64,000 bases of DNA from Macropodus opercularis. Taxonomy: Eukaryota > Chordata > Actinopteri > Anabantiformes > Osphronemidae. How positions within the stretch are numbered: the stretch's first letter is position 1; each line of letters begins with the position of its first letter. Shown here piece by piece: positions 47,790 to 58,640 of the stretch. The stretch covers positions 310,001-374,000 of the forward strand of contig CM061093.1 in the NCBI GenBank assembly GCA_030770545.1, given 5' to 3'. The position numbers and the translations under genes are program-made. The notes beneath the pieces were generated by a model that saw only the letters and a list, made by a program, of their open reading frames with translations, was not told where the DNA came from and did not search any database.

Positions 47790-48411
47790 TATTTCCTTCG
47801 TACCCAACTCAAAAGGAATGGTGGCTATAGGAAAGGATGAAGCAGTGCCTACATATCCCCTGCTAGCCAGTGGGATACCACAGTATTATTGGTCTTTAGA
47901 TTTCCCAAATCCAGACCCAGGGAAAATAGGGAAAGAATTACTAAAACTGGCTGATAACAGCCAATCAGGAGACTATGTTTCTATGTCTCCAAGCGAGATG
48001 CATGTTACCCTCTGGTACAAACATGACCCAGGGTCAGATCACCAATATGATAAGCTGGTGAATGACTCTGGACCCCAACGTACACGTTGGGGTCCAGAGT
48101 CATTACAACATTATTACACTGATGGCAAAGGAATGTCAGCCTGTGACGTCGTATTGCCAGATAAAGCTTTCAAGCCGTTTAAAAATCATGGCTCACAGTC
48201 GCATGTCTCTGTGACCAGAGACCCCCAGCACAAATGGGAGTTTCTGGGCCCGTGGTTGAAAGAGACAATGAGACACACCCACTGGAGGCCAGAGCCTGGT
48301 CAAGACGGGTGGGAAATAAATCACACCCGAGACAGATGGAGAAAACCTTTAGGCTGGGTGGTGACGCTCACACCACACACCCACTTAGAGAGTTTTTATG
48401 AGTCTAAATGA
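47790..48411 (+). pseudogene. ERV-A pol: PR-RT linker domain with paired His motifs
   Basis: Open frame resuming after the LINE, about 205 codons, ending in TGA at 48409-48411 in phase with RT (probably a point mutation). It has no protease or RT motif. Two motifs stand out: SEMHVTLWYKH (His at 48001) and SQSHVSVTRD (His at 48202), 67 residues apart, followed by WEFLGPWLKE. ERV-B has an equivalent domain in the same position. The pattern fits a 2H phosphoesterase-like fold; the function is inference. A perfect 21-base palindrome lies between the motifs. Confidence 0.65.
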
Positions 48412-50321
48412 CAGCCATGCCCAATAGTGTCAACAGTAACAGATCCACTGTTGAAAACAGTTCCTGATGAATTCTGGTCTAAGGGAAAAGGAGAAGGTTT
48501 ATTGACTACTGCTCGACCTGTAGTGATAAAACCAAAAACGGACTATAGACCTCGTGTCCGTCAGTATCCACTTAAACCAGATGTAGAGAGAGGCATCCAG
48601 CCAGTGATAGCTGATATGATTAAAGCAGGCATCATAATTCATGCTCCAGATGCCTCATGTAATACTCCCATTTTTCCTGTCAAAAGGGCAGAGACGGGAC
48701 AGTGGAGGATGGTCCAGGACCTGAGAGCAGTAAATCAAGCTGTGGAAAGCAGGGCCCCATGCCTGCCTGACCCACACACACTGTTGAATCAGTTAAGAGT
48801 TAAAATGAAGTGGTTTACTGTAGCTGATTTAAGTAATGCTTTCTTTTCCATACCATTAGCACAAGAATCACAAGGATGGTTTGGTTTTACATATCAGGGA
48901 AAGAAGTATACTTATACTCGGTTACCACAAGCTTTTTGACAGTCCCACTATATTCACTGCAGAAATAAATAATTGTTTGGCTGACTTCCAAATGCCTGAA
49001 CACAGCCAACTATTGGTATATGTAGATGATTTATTAATAGCATCCGACACAGAAGAACATAACAAGCAGGTTTCTGTGGCACTATTTAAACATCTACATA
49101 AGACAGGAAACAAGGCCTCACTCTCAAAGTTACAGTGGGCCAGACAGGCTGTAGTTTTCTTAGGCCATGAAGTAACTCCTGAAGGTCGAAGAATCACAGA
49201 CGCCAGAAAAAAGTCTATATTAGACGCACCGAAACCTGTCACATAGCAGCACATGATGAGTTTTCTAGGGTTGTGCAACTATTGTAGACTGTGGATCCCA
49301 AATTATGCACAAATGACACAACCGTTGTTAGATCTCATCTATGATGAACCAATGACTATGAAACAAACTTTGCAGTGGACAGATGCGGGCTACCAGACTA
49401 TACCAAGCCCTTTGTACAGACTGTTGATTGTAAGGGTTCATTTATGATGTCTATGTTAGCACAGCAGATGGGAGGCAAGATGAAGCCTGTGGCTTACTAC
49501 TCTAAGAGATTAGATCCAGTTGCATGCGCTTTGCCTAGTTGTGTCAGAGCTGTGTGTGCTGCAGCGTTAGCCATACAAGCATCTGCTGAAGTTGTACTTT
49601 ATCACACGTTGCAGTTGTTAGTGCCTCATGAAGTAGATGTGTTACTGACTCAGACAAAAATGACATTTCTGTCTCCTGCGAGACACTTGTCTTTGCTGTC
49701 AACGTTGCTTTCACAACCACATTTGACTATTAAAAGATGTGCAACTTTGAACCCGGCAACCCTCCTCCCACATCCTGAGGAAGGGCTGCCACATTGTTGT
49801 CTAGCTGACCCAGAACAGCAGTGTAAACCACGACCTGATTTGAAAGATACTCCTTTAGAGGAAGGAGAATGTTGGTTTGTTGATGGGTCGTGTTCAAAGA
49901 CTCCTCAAGGTACTAATCAGTCTGGGTTTGCGGTAGTTACACAGGACACTATCATCACAGCAGGAAAATTACCATCTCACTATTCTGCACAAGCTGCGGA
50001 AATCGTAGCATTAACTGAAGCGTGTAGAGCTGGACAAGGGAAAAGGCTGACAGTGCACACAGACAGTCAGTTTGCTTTTTCTACATTACATTGCTTTGCC
50101 GCCCAGTGGGCTTGTAGAGGAATGACAACTTCTACAGGAAAGACAGTGCAATATGCAAAACTGTTGGAAGCATTATTACAAGCTGTGCTTTTGCCAAAAG
50201 CATTAGCAGTGTGTAAATGTGCGGCACATACAAAAGGGAAAGATTCAGTTTCACCAGGAAATGCGTTTGCAGACAAAATAGCAAAAGAAGCAGCAGAAGG
50301 AAAATATGGAGCAATGGTCAT
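48412..50321 (+). pseudogene. ERV-A pol: reverse transcriptase and RNase H
   Basis: RT starts in frame 1: TARPVVIKPKTDYRPRVRQY, CNTPIFPVKRAETGQWRMVQ, FTVADLSNAFFSIPLAQ. It shifts near 48935 and continues with the active site LLVYVDDLLIAS (about 49011-49046), VVFLGHEVTPEGR and MMSFLGLCNYCRLWIPNY, with a TAG at 49244-49246. A second shift near 49400 leads to the connection domain and RNase H (WFVDGSCSKTPQG; AQAAEIVALTEACRAG; LTVHTDSQFAF; GNAFADKIAKEA). The reading is cut by the solo LTR immediately after RNase H. Confidence 0.9.
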
Positions 50322-50805
50322 TGTAACAGTATTATAATTTAATGTCCCATTGAGCTGTGTCCAGTTGTGCTCTTTTGCGCCATCTACTGGTAGTTTGTAG
50401 CGGGTACAATTGTTTTATGTTTCGGTTTCTGCCCGAGCCCTTTTTGCGGAGACAAATGCTATCTGCAGGCTGTAGCTGTCTGTTAGCTCCACTTAACAAC
50501 GAAAGAAACGTGGAAATTTGAAATAAAATTAAGAAATAAGAGCAAAAGAAGATAGATAAGAAAATAAAGTATTATTTAGCCCCCTCTGGGATGTCAGCTC
50601 ACGAGGTTTGTGTTCTTTAAATGTTTTTTCTGTGATTAATGTCTTATCAACGAAGCTGTAACATTGGATAAGAACAAGCTCTGATATCTTGTTTTCTCTT
50701 TATGTTGTTTTCCTTTGTGAACAGTTCTCACGGGTTGTTAAGACCAGAATAAACCCTGTTTTATAGTTCTACATCGTGCGTTTGTTGATCCTTGAGGGTG
50801 CTACA
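50322..50805 (+). mobile_element. Unrelated solo LTR inside ERV-A pol
   Basis: 484 bases with TGTAACAGT...GGTGCTACA ends, flanked by a 5-base duplication GTCAT (50317-50321 and 50806-50810). It carries an AATAAA near 50748. The sequence is unrelated to the ERV-A or ERV-B LTRs, so it marks a further retrovirus lineage. It falls at the RNase H-integrase border. Confidence 0.95.
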
Positions 50806-50810
50806 GTCAT

Positions 50811-51960
50811 GGTGGCACAGGATTCTCCTCAAGTGCCCCTGGACATAGAAATTATCAGAGACATGCAAGCTAACTCTCCTAAGCAAGAAGTAGCAAATTG
50901 GCTCAAAAACGGAGCACAAATTGAAAATGAAGTTTACTACATTAACAAGAAGCCATGCCTACCCAGAAGTCTGTTCCATACAGTGGCCGTAATGAGCCAT
51001 GGGCCGTGCCATGTCTCAACAGGGGGAATGGTGACAATAGTGGGACAGCACTTCTACGCCTATGGATTTAATACTTACTCAAAAAATGTATGTAGATCGT
51101 GTCTCATCTGTTGCAAACATAATCCACAAGGTAATCTCAGACCGAAAAGGGGACAGTTCCCCCAAACTAAATATCCTTTCCAGTTCATACACATGGAATT
51201 TATTGAACTAACACCAAGCCAGCAATATAAGTATTGCCTCGTTCTCATAGATCCATTTTCAAAATGGGTTGAAATCGTTCCAAGTAAGACAGCAGATGCT
51301 CTTACAGTAGCAAAAGCCATATGCCAGCACATAATACCACAACATGGTATTCCAGAAGTAATATATAGTGACAACGGGACACATTTTGTGAACGAAGTAG
51401 TGTCGCGAATGGCAGAACATCTAGGAATATGTCTGAAAAATCATTGTTCATATCACCCACAAAGTGCAGGATTGGTGGAACGAACAAATGGCACCGTGAA
51501 AGGCAGACTGAGAAAGACCATGGAGCAAACAGGCAGACCATGGCCTGAGTGTTTAGACTTGGTAAAAATGTATATGCGCATTACTCCTACAGATAAAGGA
51601 TTAACTCCTTTTGAGATTGTGCGTGGGAGATCTTTTGTGTTACCAATGATGATTAATGTTAAAGAAAAAGCAGAAGACACACACACACTAGCAGACTGGA
51701 TGTGTAAAATGCTGAAGGAGAAAGAGGTTGTTAATGCCAATAATCTGCCAGACAATGTTTTATCTCCCCAGGCAACACTCATACAGCCAGGTGACCAGGT
51801 CCTCATCAAGGTGATCAAACGGAACAACTGGTCCAGCCCCCGCTGGGAAGGCCCCTACACAGTCCTGCTGACCACACCAACAGTGCTGAAGATAGCAGAG
51901 AGAGACACGTGGATTCACCAGACCCACTGCAAAAAGCTGACACCGCTGACATCTGAGTAG
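50811..51960 (+). pseudogene. ERV-A pol: integrase
   Basis: Long uninterrupted frame of about 380 codons. HHCC zinc domain: SHGPCH and CRSCLICC (about 50994-51115). Catalytic core: the second Asp in YSDNGTHF and the Glu in SAGLVERTNGT are present, but the first Asp position reads HMEFIEL, a Glu. C-terminal domain: PGDQVLIKVIKRNNW...WEGPY and TWIHQTHCKK, a GPY/F-type module of gamma-like retroviruses. Stop at 51958-51960. In phase with RNase H apart from the intervening LTR. Confidence 0.9.
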
Positions 51961-52026
51961 GGTGGAAGTCGGCCGGCACCAAAGCCCTTGGCTGCAGAAG
52001 AAATCAGCTGATCCCTGCTTCCAGCT

Positions 52027-52858
52027 ATGATGTCGAGGGGTAAGCTGTGTGTAGTGGTGACTGCAATAATCATAGTGACACTGTTGCTGTGGGAGGATGG
52101 TCACTTACTAGGACTGGATCCGCCCAACAAAGTCATCTTGCATCGTCCGAGCCGAGAGATCAGAGACTGGGACGCATGGGGAGCCGCACAGGATTACGTC
52201 AAGGTCAATCCAGATGGTAATCTATGGCTGGCATATACCAACTATACGACCAAGACAGTTACTGAAGGGTCCCGTGTGATCTGTGCCAAGGCGCGACCAC
52301 AACTGACTGTAATTCCTTTTCCTTATGACACACATTCCTGTTATCAAGAAACTCGAGATAGGGAGCTGGTGATAAAAGATTCTTGTGATATCCGACTAGC
52401 CTCTGGAGTCACAGGAACTCCGCTAAAGGGTTACACCCCTACTGTCCCATTTAATAGAGACTATTGTGAATTATCCTGCACAATGAGAGCAGTACTGGGA
52501 CTAGCAGGAAGACGCGTTTACTTTAAAGTGTACAACATATCTAGATACATTTGGACATTCGGTGAATCTGTAAATCCCAAGTGGCCTACAGGGGACCCCA
52601 TACAGAAAACAGGAAATCCGGGGAATTTCCAGCCAGTAGGGTTTGTGCGGGGTTTGAGTGTTTTCACAGGTCAGGAAAGGGACAGCGAATGGGAGAGTTT
52701 CCAGCACAATCACATGGAATGTGACGGACAGAACCACAACCTGGGGGGAGCCTGTAGGAACGGATTGGACTAAGCATATCCAGAAACAGAACAACCTCAC
52801 CTACTACAACGTTGGACTGGACTGGCACTTGCACGCAAGTAATGTATCTCACAAGTGA
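52027..52858 (+). pseudogene. ERV-A env, surface subunit part only
   Basis: Starts at ATG 52027 with a hydrophobic signal-like segment (CVVVTAIIIVTLLLW), then about 230 residues with several Cys and N-glycosylation sites (NYTT, NISR). A frame change near 52700 continues the region in another frame with further N-x-T/S sites (NVT, NLT, NVS) to a stop at 52858. No furin site, fusion peptide or membrane anchor follows, so the gene is truncated. Broken and non-functional as it stands. Confidence 0.75.
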
Positions 52859-53089
52859 CATACATGTAGAGAGAGAACAGCGAACAGACGGGACGGCGTA
52901 GCATCAATATCAGAACTAAGAATGAGGCCGGAGCAGAGCCAGACGGCCGCCAGCTATCTACCATGTTTTTTTTTCTATTTTTCAAACATACACATACTCA
53001 TGTATACTCACTACAGTTAGCCTCTGACTTCTCCACTTCACACAGTTGTGCACGGAGCTGCAGGAGGAGCAGATGCCACTGCAGACACA

Positions 53090-53568
53090 GGTGTGGACGG
53101 CCGACACTTCAGCCCGATTTCGAAGAGAACCAGACAGGCCAACACTGGTTCAGTTATAACCATGCCTATGGTAGAGGTTGCAGGACCACAACGAATGCAG
53201 CTTGTGTTCCGCCCCTGGATGACTATGATGTCAGAAATGCTGGACAGAATCTGCCTGATCCATATCTGTCGGGTACAGTCTTTTCCGATGCCCTTGGCGA
53301 TTTCTGCAGAGAGTTTCGCCCAACAGGTGCTGAAGTCCGACGGCTGCTGACATTCAAAGTCAAACCAGGGGACATGTACAAACTTAACGAACTTCTGCCA
53401 GATTCCCACATCCGTAGTGTCGCACCAACATGGACTGGTGAGACCAACAACCTGTACCGTCCTGCAGTAGAGAGACTGTGTGCAGGCATAAAACTTCCCA
53501 GTGACTGTGTAGTTGAGGCTGAGGAGGGAGGTGATTGTACTGACACACACATACACACACCGCAATGA
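53090..53568 (+). pseudogene. ERV-B gag remnant
   Basis: Gag part with NLPDPYLSGTVFSDALGDFC and PTGAEVRRLLTFKVKPG, then PAVERLCAGIKLPSDC and an acidic VVEAEEGGD end; one frame change near 53210. Equivalent to the minus-strand remnant at 35285-35790. It breaks off at a CA-rich tract. No zinc knuckle is left. Confidence 0.75.
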
Positions 53569-53684
53569 AGACACGCTTACACAAACATCCACTGATGATG
53601 CTATTGCTGGCCATTGCAATGAAGAACGCTTGCCATGCATAGATTCAGAAATTATTTTTCAGTGTTTGATGAAGACACTGCGTA

Positions 53685-54250
53685 CCATCCAGCCAGTGGA
53701 GGGGCTATAGAGCGAGAAAATAGCCTGAAAACGCAAATTTGCTAAATGTTGTGCTGAGACAGGATTCACATGGATACAAGCATTACCAGTGGTGATGATG
53801 TACATGAGAGTGAGACAAAGTTGTAGGGGGAATTTAAGTCCTTTTGAGATCCTGTTTGGAAAGCCCCCACACATAGGAATACATCCCACCAAGAGACCGT
53901 TACCATCCACTTCACTTTGTGAAGATGACATGTTACAGTACTGTAAGTCTTTGGCTGTCGTTCTCTCTCAGATCTCTCAGCAGGTGACAGCAGCCTTACC
54001 AGTTCCAGCAGAAGGGCCACTACACTCTCTGGAACCAGGTGACTGGATTGTGATACGAGAACATCGCCCTAAACACTGGAAGGCACGCAAGTGGGTTGGA
54101 CCCTTCCAGGTGCTACTGACTACGCATACTGCAGTGAAGGTTGCAGAGAGGGCGACGTGGATCCATGCGAGCCACTGCAGGAAGGTCCCGGAGCCAGTAG
54201 ATGACTTCTCACCAGCTGTCAACCAGCACGAGGGCTCAGATCAGCAGTAA
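53685..54250 (+). pseudogene. ERV-B integrase C-terminal half
   Basis: Begins at the catalytic Glu region (SGGAIEREN) with one frame change near 53740. It then stays open: PVVMMYMRVRQSC, SPFEILFGKPPHIGIHPTKR, GDWIVIREHRPKHWKARKW, VGPFQVLLTT and ATWIHASHCRKV, ending at 54248-54250. This is the GPY/F-type C-terminal domain of gamma-like integrases. The N-terminal domain and both Asp motifs are missing. Confidence 0.8.
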
Positions 54251-54788
54251 CACCTTTGTTCTACGAGGGGCGGCGTTGACCAGCACGGTGGGAGAGACAC
54301 GTTGAGTGTTTTTCCATTGCACCGGTGAAATACACTTTAGCATAGCCCATACTGCACACACTGAGAATACAAATACACAGTGGTGTATCACCTACGAGGG
54401 ATGTCAGCGCTACACATCTGTACAGTGCAGTAGTGTCTCTAGTGACAAAGGGGAGGGAAAACCTAACGGTGACAACTCCGTACGACACTACAAAGACCAG
54501 TTGCTCGGGTGAACTCCATACTTATTACGTTATTGCACTGGCATCGTGGACCAGGACAGGACCACGCCTATACATCAGCATCTTGACATTGTGTGGACTG
54601 TGGGACTTTGAATTTAAAGTTATAACCTTGCTAATCCTTTTTTTGTTACTGAAGTTCTACATAAAGCCTTAAGATGAACAGAGAACCGTAGTATAGGTGG
54701 CCAGGGTTCTGTGGACTGAGACGATCCTTTGCTGTACTTAGCATAGTAACAGTAATTATCTACAATTAGAATATTACAATAGAGGGAT

Positions 54789-54950
54789 TGTGATGGAATT
54801 TCTACAATATGGGTACTTGATATATCCTCATTTGTATCTGTACTAAGCAAAGTAATCATAGAATGAGTTATATACCTGCTTACAGAAATATTTTAGAATA
54901 GTTAGCCTTTTGATTCTCATGGGAAAGGCAGGTAGGGACTGCTTCTCAGG
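54789..54950 (+). mobile_element. ERV-B 3' LTR, truncated
   Basis: U3 start of the ERV-B LTR, collinear with 63123-63290; lost beyond about 54950. Confidence 0.8.
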
Positions 54951-54961
54951 CTAAGAAGGCA

Positions 54962-56767
54962 ACCGTTTAAACCACCGCTCTCCAGCCTCTTCCTGGCGAA
55001 CGCCAGGTCTCTCGCGGGTAAGATGGACGACCTGAGACTACAGATCACCACCTACAACATGGCGAGGACCACCTGCGCTCTGGTAATCTCAGAGTCCTGG
55101 CTTCATCCTTCTATTCTGGATTCGGCTATCGAGCTAACAGGCTAAGCAACAGCTGGTGTACAAACACAGAAACCGTGGACCGACACTGCTCCACGGACTT
55201 GGAATATGTGACAGTGAAATGCACACCCATTTACCTCCCGAGGGAGTTTACGGTAGTCTTCTTAACCGCTGTTTACATTCCACCTGATGCTATTGCTACC
55301 ACAGCTACTGGACTACTACACGGCAGCATTAGCAAACAGCAGATCAGGTATCCTGACGCGGTGTTCATCGTAGCAGGAGATTTCAACCACGCTGACCTAA
55401 AGACGGTGCTTCCAAGATTCCACCAGCACGTTAAATGTGCTACCAGAGTAGCAAACACCCTGGACAAAGTGTACACCAACATCAAGCAGGGCTACAGGGC
55501 GAGACCGCTGGCTCACCTGGCCCAGTCTGACCACATGTCCTTGTTTCTGTTTCCCGCATATGCCCCCCTCTGCAAAACTGCTCCCACCAATACAAAAACT
55601 GTTAAGATCTGGCGGGATGGTGCCTCTCAGCAACTACAGGACTGCTTCAACAGGACCAACTGGGATGTGTTCGAACACCAGGACCTGGACATGTTCACCG
55701 ACAGTGTGCTGTGCTACATTAAGAACTGTATGGACACTGTCACGGAGGACAGAAACATCAGGGTTTATCCCAACCAGAAGCCCTGGATGACCCGGGAGGT
55801 CCAGCGACTGTTCCGAGAGAGAAACGCAGCCTTCAGATCGGGGGATCGAGCTCTCTGTAGCGCAGCCCGAAGCAATCTGAGGAGAGGCATCAAGGAGGCG
55901 AAACTACAATACAGGCGGAGAATCGAGGACAATTTAGAGAGCAACAACAGCAGGCAGATGTGGCAGGGAGTCCAGCACCTGATCAACTACAAGACCAACC
56001 CCGGGGCTGCTGAAGGCGATGCCTCAAGGGCAGAAGAACTTAACCTTTTCTTTGCCCGGTGTAACCCTCACAGTTGAGGAGAGTGATGTTAGACACACGC
56101 TGAGGTCTATCAACCCGAGGAAGGCTACTGGACCAGATGACGTTCCGGGCCGGGTGCTGAAGGTCTGCGCAGAACAACTGGCTGGAGAGTAACACCATTG
56201 TGAAGTTTACAGATGACACCACGGTGGTGGGGCCGATCTCCGGGGGGGACGAGACGACCTATAGGGACGAGGTAGGGAAGCTGTCGGGATGGTGCAAAGA
56301 GAACAACTTGCTCCTCAACACCAAAAAAACGAAGGAGCTGATTATAGACTTCAGGAGAAAGAACACTGACATTTCTCCAATATTCATAAATGGGGACTGT
56401 GTGGAGAGAGTACATGGCTTCCGATTCCTGGGAGTTCAGATTGAAGGGAGGTTGACTTGAAGCATGAACACCTCGGAGCTGATGAAAAAGGCCCAACAGA
56501 GACTCTACTTCCTTAGGGCACTGAGAAAGAACTACGTGTCTAGGAAACTCCTGGTGGCCTTCTACCGATGCTCCATAGAGAGCATCTTAACATACTGCAT
56601 TGGCGTATGGTTCACCAGCTGCACAGTAGCACAGAGGAAAGCGCTCCAGGGGGTGATAAACACGGCCCAGAAGATCGTCGGCTGCTCTCTCCCTACACTG
56701 GAAGAACTACACAGTTCCCACTGCATAAAAAAAGCCCAAAACATCATCAAGGACACATCACACCCCG
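54962..56767 (+). mobile_element. Jockey-superfamily (Rex1/CR1-like) LINE, internally deleted
   Basis: ORF2 relic. The endonuclease has VFIVAGDFNHADLKTVLP, ANTLDKVYTNIK and AQSDHMSLF (55360-55550) in a long open frame from 55175 to 56077. The RT N-terminus follows (RSINPRKATGPDDVPGRVL at about 56103-56160), then a deletion jumps to the palm (KFTDDTTVVGPISGGDET, 56200) and the RT C-terminal region (RLYFLRALRKNYVSRKLL; TLEELHSSHCIKKAQNII) to 56765. One stop at 56458. The 3' end is replaced by the Penelope chimeric segment. Confidence 0.85.
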
Positions 56768-57302
56768 GTTCAGTCCTTGTCAGCCCTGTGAGGCAGAAAC
56801 AGTCTAATTACTGGCTTCACAACTCCAATGCTTAGAATAGCGGTTCTCTGGCGCCATCTCGTGGCGCAGAGACGAGCTGCAGAGTAGGTCCCAGCTCTGC
56901 CCTCTACTCCCTGTGTATTGTGTTTGTTTTGTCTCTTTGCCGGTTTTGTAACAAGTATATGCAGTTCTGTGCAATAAAGAGTGCTCAGAACACTGGTGAA
57001 ACCAAACAACCACTACGCAAGAGGATGACCCAGCAGAGGACGAACAAAACGTCAGGACCAGTATCTGCAGTGTCCAGTATCTCCGCTTAAAAGATGAAGG
57101 CCACTCGTTTGAAGGTAACAATGTTCACATTATGGACAGAGAAGACAGGTGGTTTGAACGGGGTGTTAGAGAAACTTCACACGTACAGGTAAACAGCCAC
57201 TCTCTCGAGAGGTGGAGGCCTCAGACACAACTTGTCTCCCATCTACCATGCTGCCCTTTCAGGTATGCCCAGAAAGATCAAGACCACTTCACAAGTGTGT
57301 AG
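56768..57302 (+). mobile_element. Penelope GIY-YIG chimeric segment, copy 3
   Basis: Same leader and junction as at 31041 and 32155 and without the inverted duplication of copy 2. Endonuclease relic with DREDRWFERGV near 57135-57165. It runs to about 57300 and is followed by an ERV-B LTR end. Confidence 0.8.
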
Positions 57303-57722
57303 AGTCAAAAACCTGTTAGGAACCCGATGAATGAATCAAAAGTCAATCTCAGTCCTGTCTCAGCACATTGTTTAACCAATTTGCGTTTCAGGCTACCATT
57401 TTCTCGCTCAATAGCCCCTCCACTGGCGGGATGGTACGCACAGTGTCTTCTTATGTCGGTGCCTAAAAAGGAACATATTTGGTCAATAGCTTTATTCACA
57501 GAATGTGAAATCCTCTCTGTGATGCTCCATCTGGGAAGTATTTCAGTTAGCAAAGCCTTGCCCACTGTGCCACTAGAGGCATGTTTTGCTGGAAACACTT
57601 CAATCTATTTAGACCACATGTCTACAATGGTGAGACAATACTTCTTTCCCATCTGCTTTGGTTTACTGATGTTTAAGCACAGGTTGTTGATGTCACACCA
57701 GTTCACAAAGTCCCTGATGACT
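57303..57722 (-). mobile_element. ERV-B fragment: LTR tip and integrase core
   Basis: About 50 bases of LTR end (CAAAAACCTGTTAGGAACCC) are joined to minus-strand integrase sequence: YHPASGGAIERENGSLKRKL, SFLGTDIRRHC and, upstream, FPAKHASSGTVGKALL. The expected second Asp motif is replaced (ERISHSVNK). Rearranged and non-functional. Confidence 0.75.
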
Positions 57723-58390
57723 GACCTGTACTCCAGCTCTTACCCTCAGACACACAGCCAACAATGGCCGAATCGTCAGAGAACTTCTGGAGGTGACAAC
57801 TGCTGGTGTTGTATGTGAAGTCCGATGTGTAAAGTGTGATAAGGAACCCCAGTGCTGTAACTTACCACTTCAGACACACCGTTGCGTAGCCTCACTTGCT
57901 CACGCCACAAGTTGTCCATCCTCTCCTGGCCCTCCCAGCTTCTCCCTCAGAAGTGCCGGCCGGATGATGTTGAATACACTGGGGAAGTCAAAGAACATGA
58001 CCCTCACAGCGGTTCTGGCGACCTCCAGGTCAGTCAACACCTGATGCAGCAGGTAGATGACGCCGTCATTCACCCCTGCTCACCACAGAGTGAAGGTGGC
58101 TGAGGATGGACATCCATGGTCTTTATCAGGTGGGGGGGTCGGGGCAACTGTAGTGGTTTGCGATGTGGAACCGGAACCACACAGGAGGTCTTCCACAGGA
58201 CAGGGACCCTCTCCAGACTCAGGCTCAGGTTAAACATGTAAGTGTGCACCTCACCGTGGTCAGCACAGTTTCTGAGCAGGCTGAGACTGATGCCTGCGGC
58301 TTTCCTGATCTTTAGCCGCCTTTGTTCACTCCTCACCTGGTCTGATGTTAAGGAGACAGGGGTGGTGGTGGTGGTGGTGGGCAACGATGG
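57723..58390 (-). mobile_element. Jockey-superfamily LINE fragment
   Basis: Minus-strand RT relic including FNLSLSLERVPVLWKTSCVV (about 58165-58225) and upstream helical RT N-terminal sequence (EQRRLKIRKAAGIS). A (GTG)n run lies at about 58359-58381. Truncated at both ends. Confidence 0.75.
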
Positions 58391-58404
58391 GGTATTTGGG
58401 CTGA

Positions 58405-58640
58405 ATGGTCCCAATAGAAGACTAAAGCAGGCAAACATTTAAAATGCATTTGTATCACTTTTCCCCTTTTGGTCTCAAATGCACAAATACGCGATTCTAA
58501 GCGTTTTGGCACAGTATCCAGTGACAGTGATTGCTTGAGCTTCTGCATCTTAATGCAACCACTTCCAGTAATGTTTTTATGTTATATATATTTCACACAT
58601 AAGACAAAAGCATGCAAATTACTGTTCTTTTGGTCCAAAA
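58405..58640 (+). repeat. Satellite-like unit, cluster 6
   Basis: One to one and a half copies (GCAGGCAAACATTTAAAATG; GCGATTCTAAGCGTTTTGGC). Confidence 0.75.

Larger units (their letters stand above)
41089..52860 (+). mobile_element. ERV-A provirus, 3'-truncated, nested insertions
   Basis: Order: 5' LTR, PBS, 860-base leader, gag, stop, pro-pol, env SU part. It is interrupted by an antisense L2 LINE (44260-47775) and an unrelated solo LTR (50322-50805). No TM part of env and no 3' LTR are found; the sequence after 52860 is ERV-B material. Without the two insertions the element is about 7.8 kb. Myristoylated gag, a single CCHC knuckle, in-frame gag-pol stop and the integrase C-terminus together suggest a gamma/epsilon-like fish retrovirus. 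Confidence 0.85.
53041..54950 (+). mobile_element. ERV-B remnant, plus strand
   Basis: Gag remnant (53041-53568), a deletion, the integrase end (53685-54250), a post-integrase region, and the first part of a 3' LTR (about 54789-54950, TGTGATGGAATTTCTACAATATGGG...). The LTR is cut off where the LINE at 54962 begins. Confidence 0.85.

Noticed and set aside
48405..48415. Second programmed readthrough (TGA before RT)
   Set aside because: Context is TGA-CAG with no sign of a signal; retroviral PR-RT junctions have no stop, so a point mutation is likelier.
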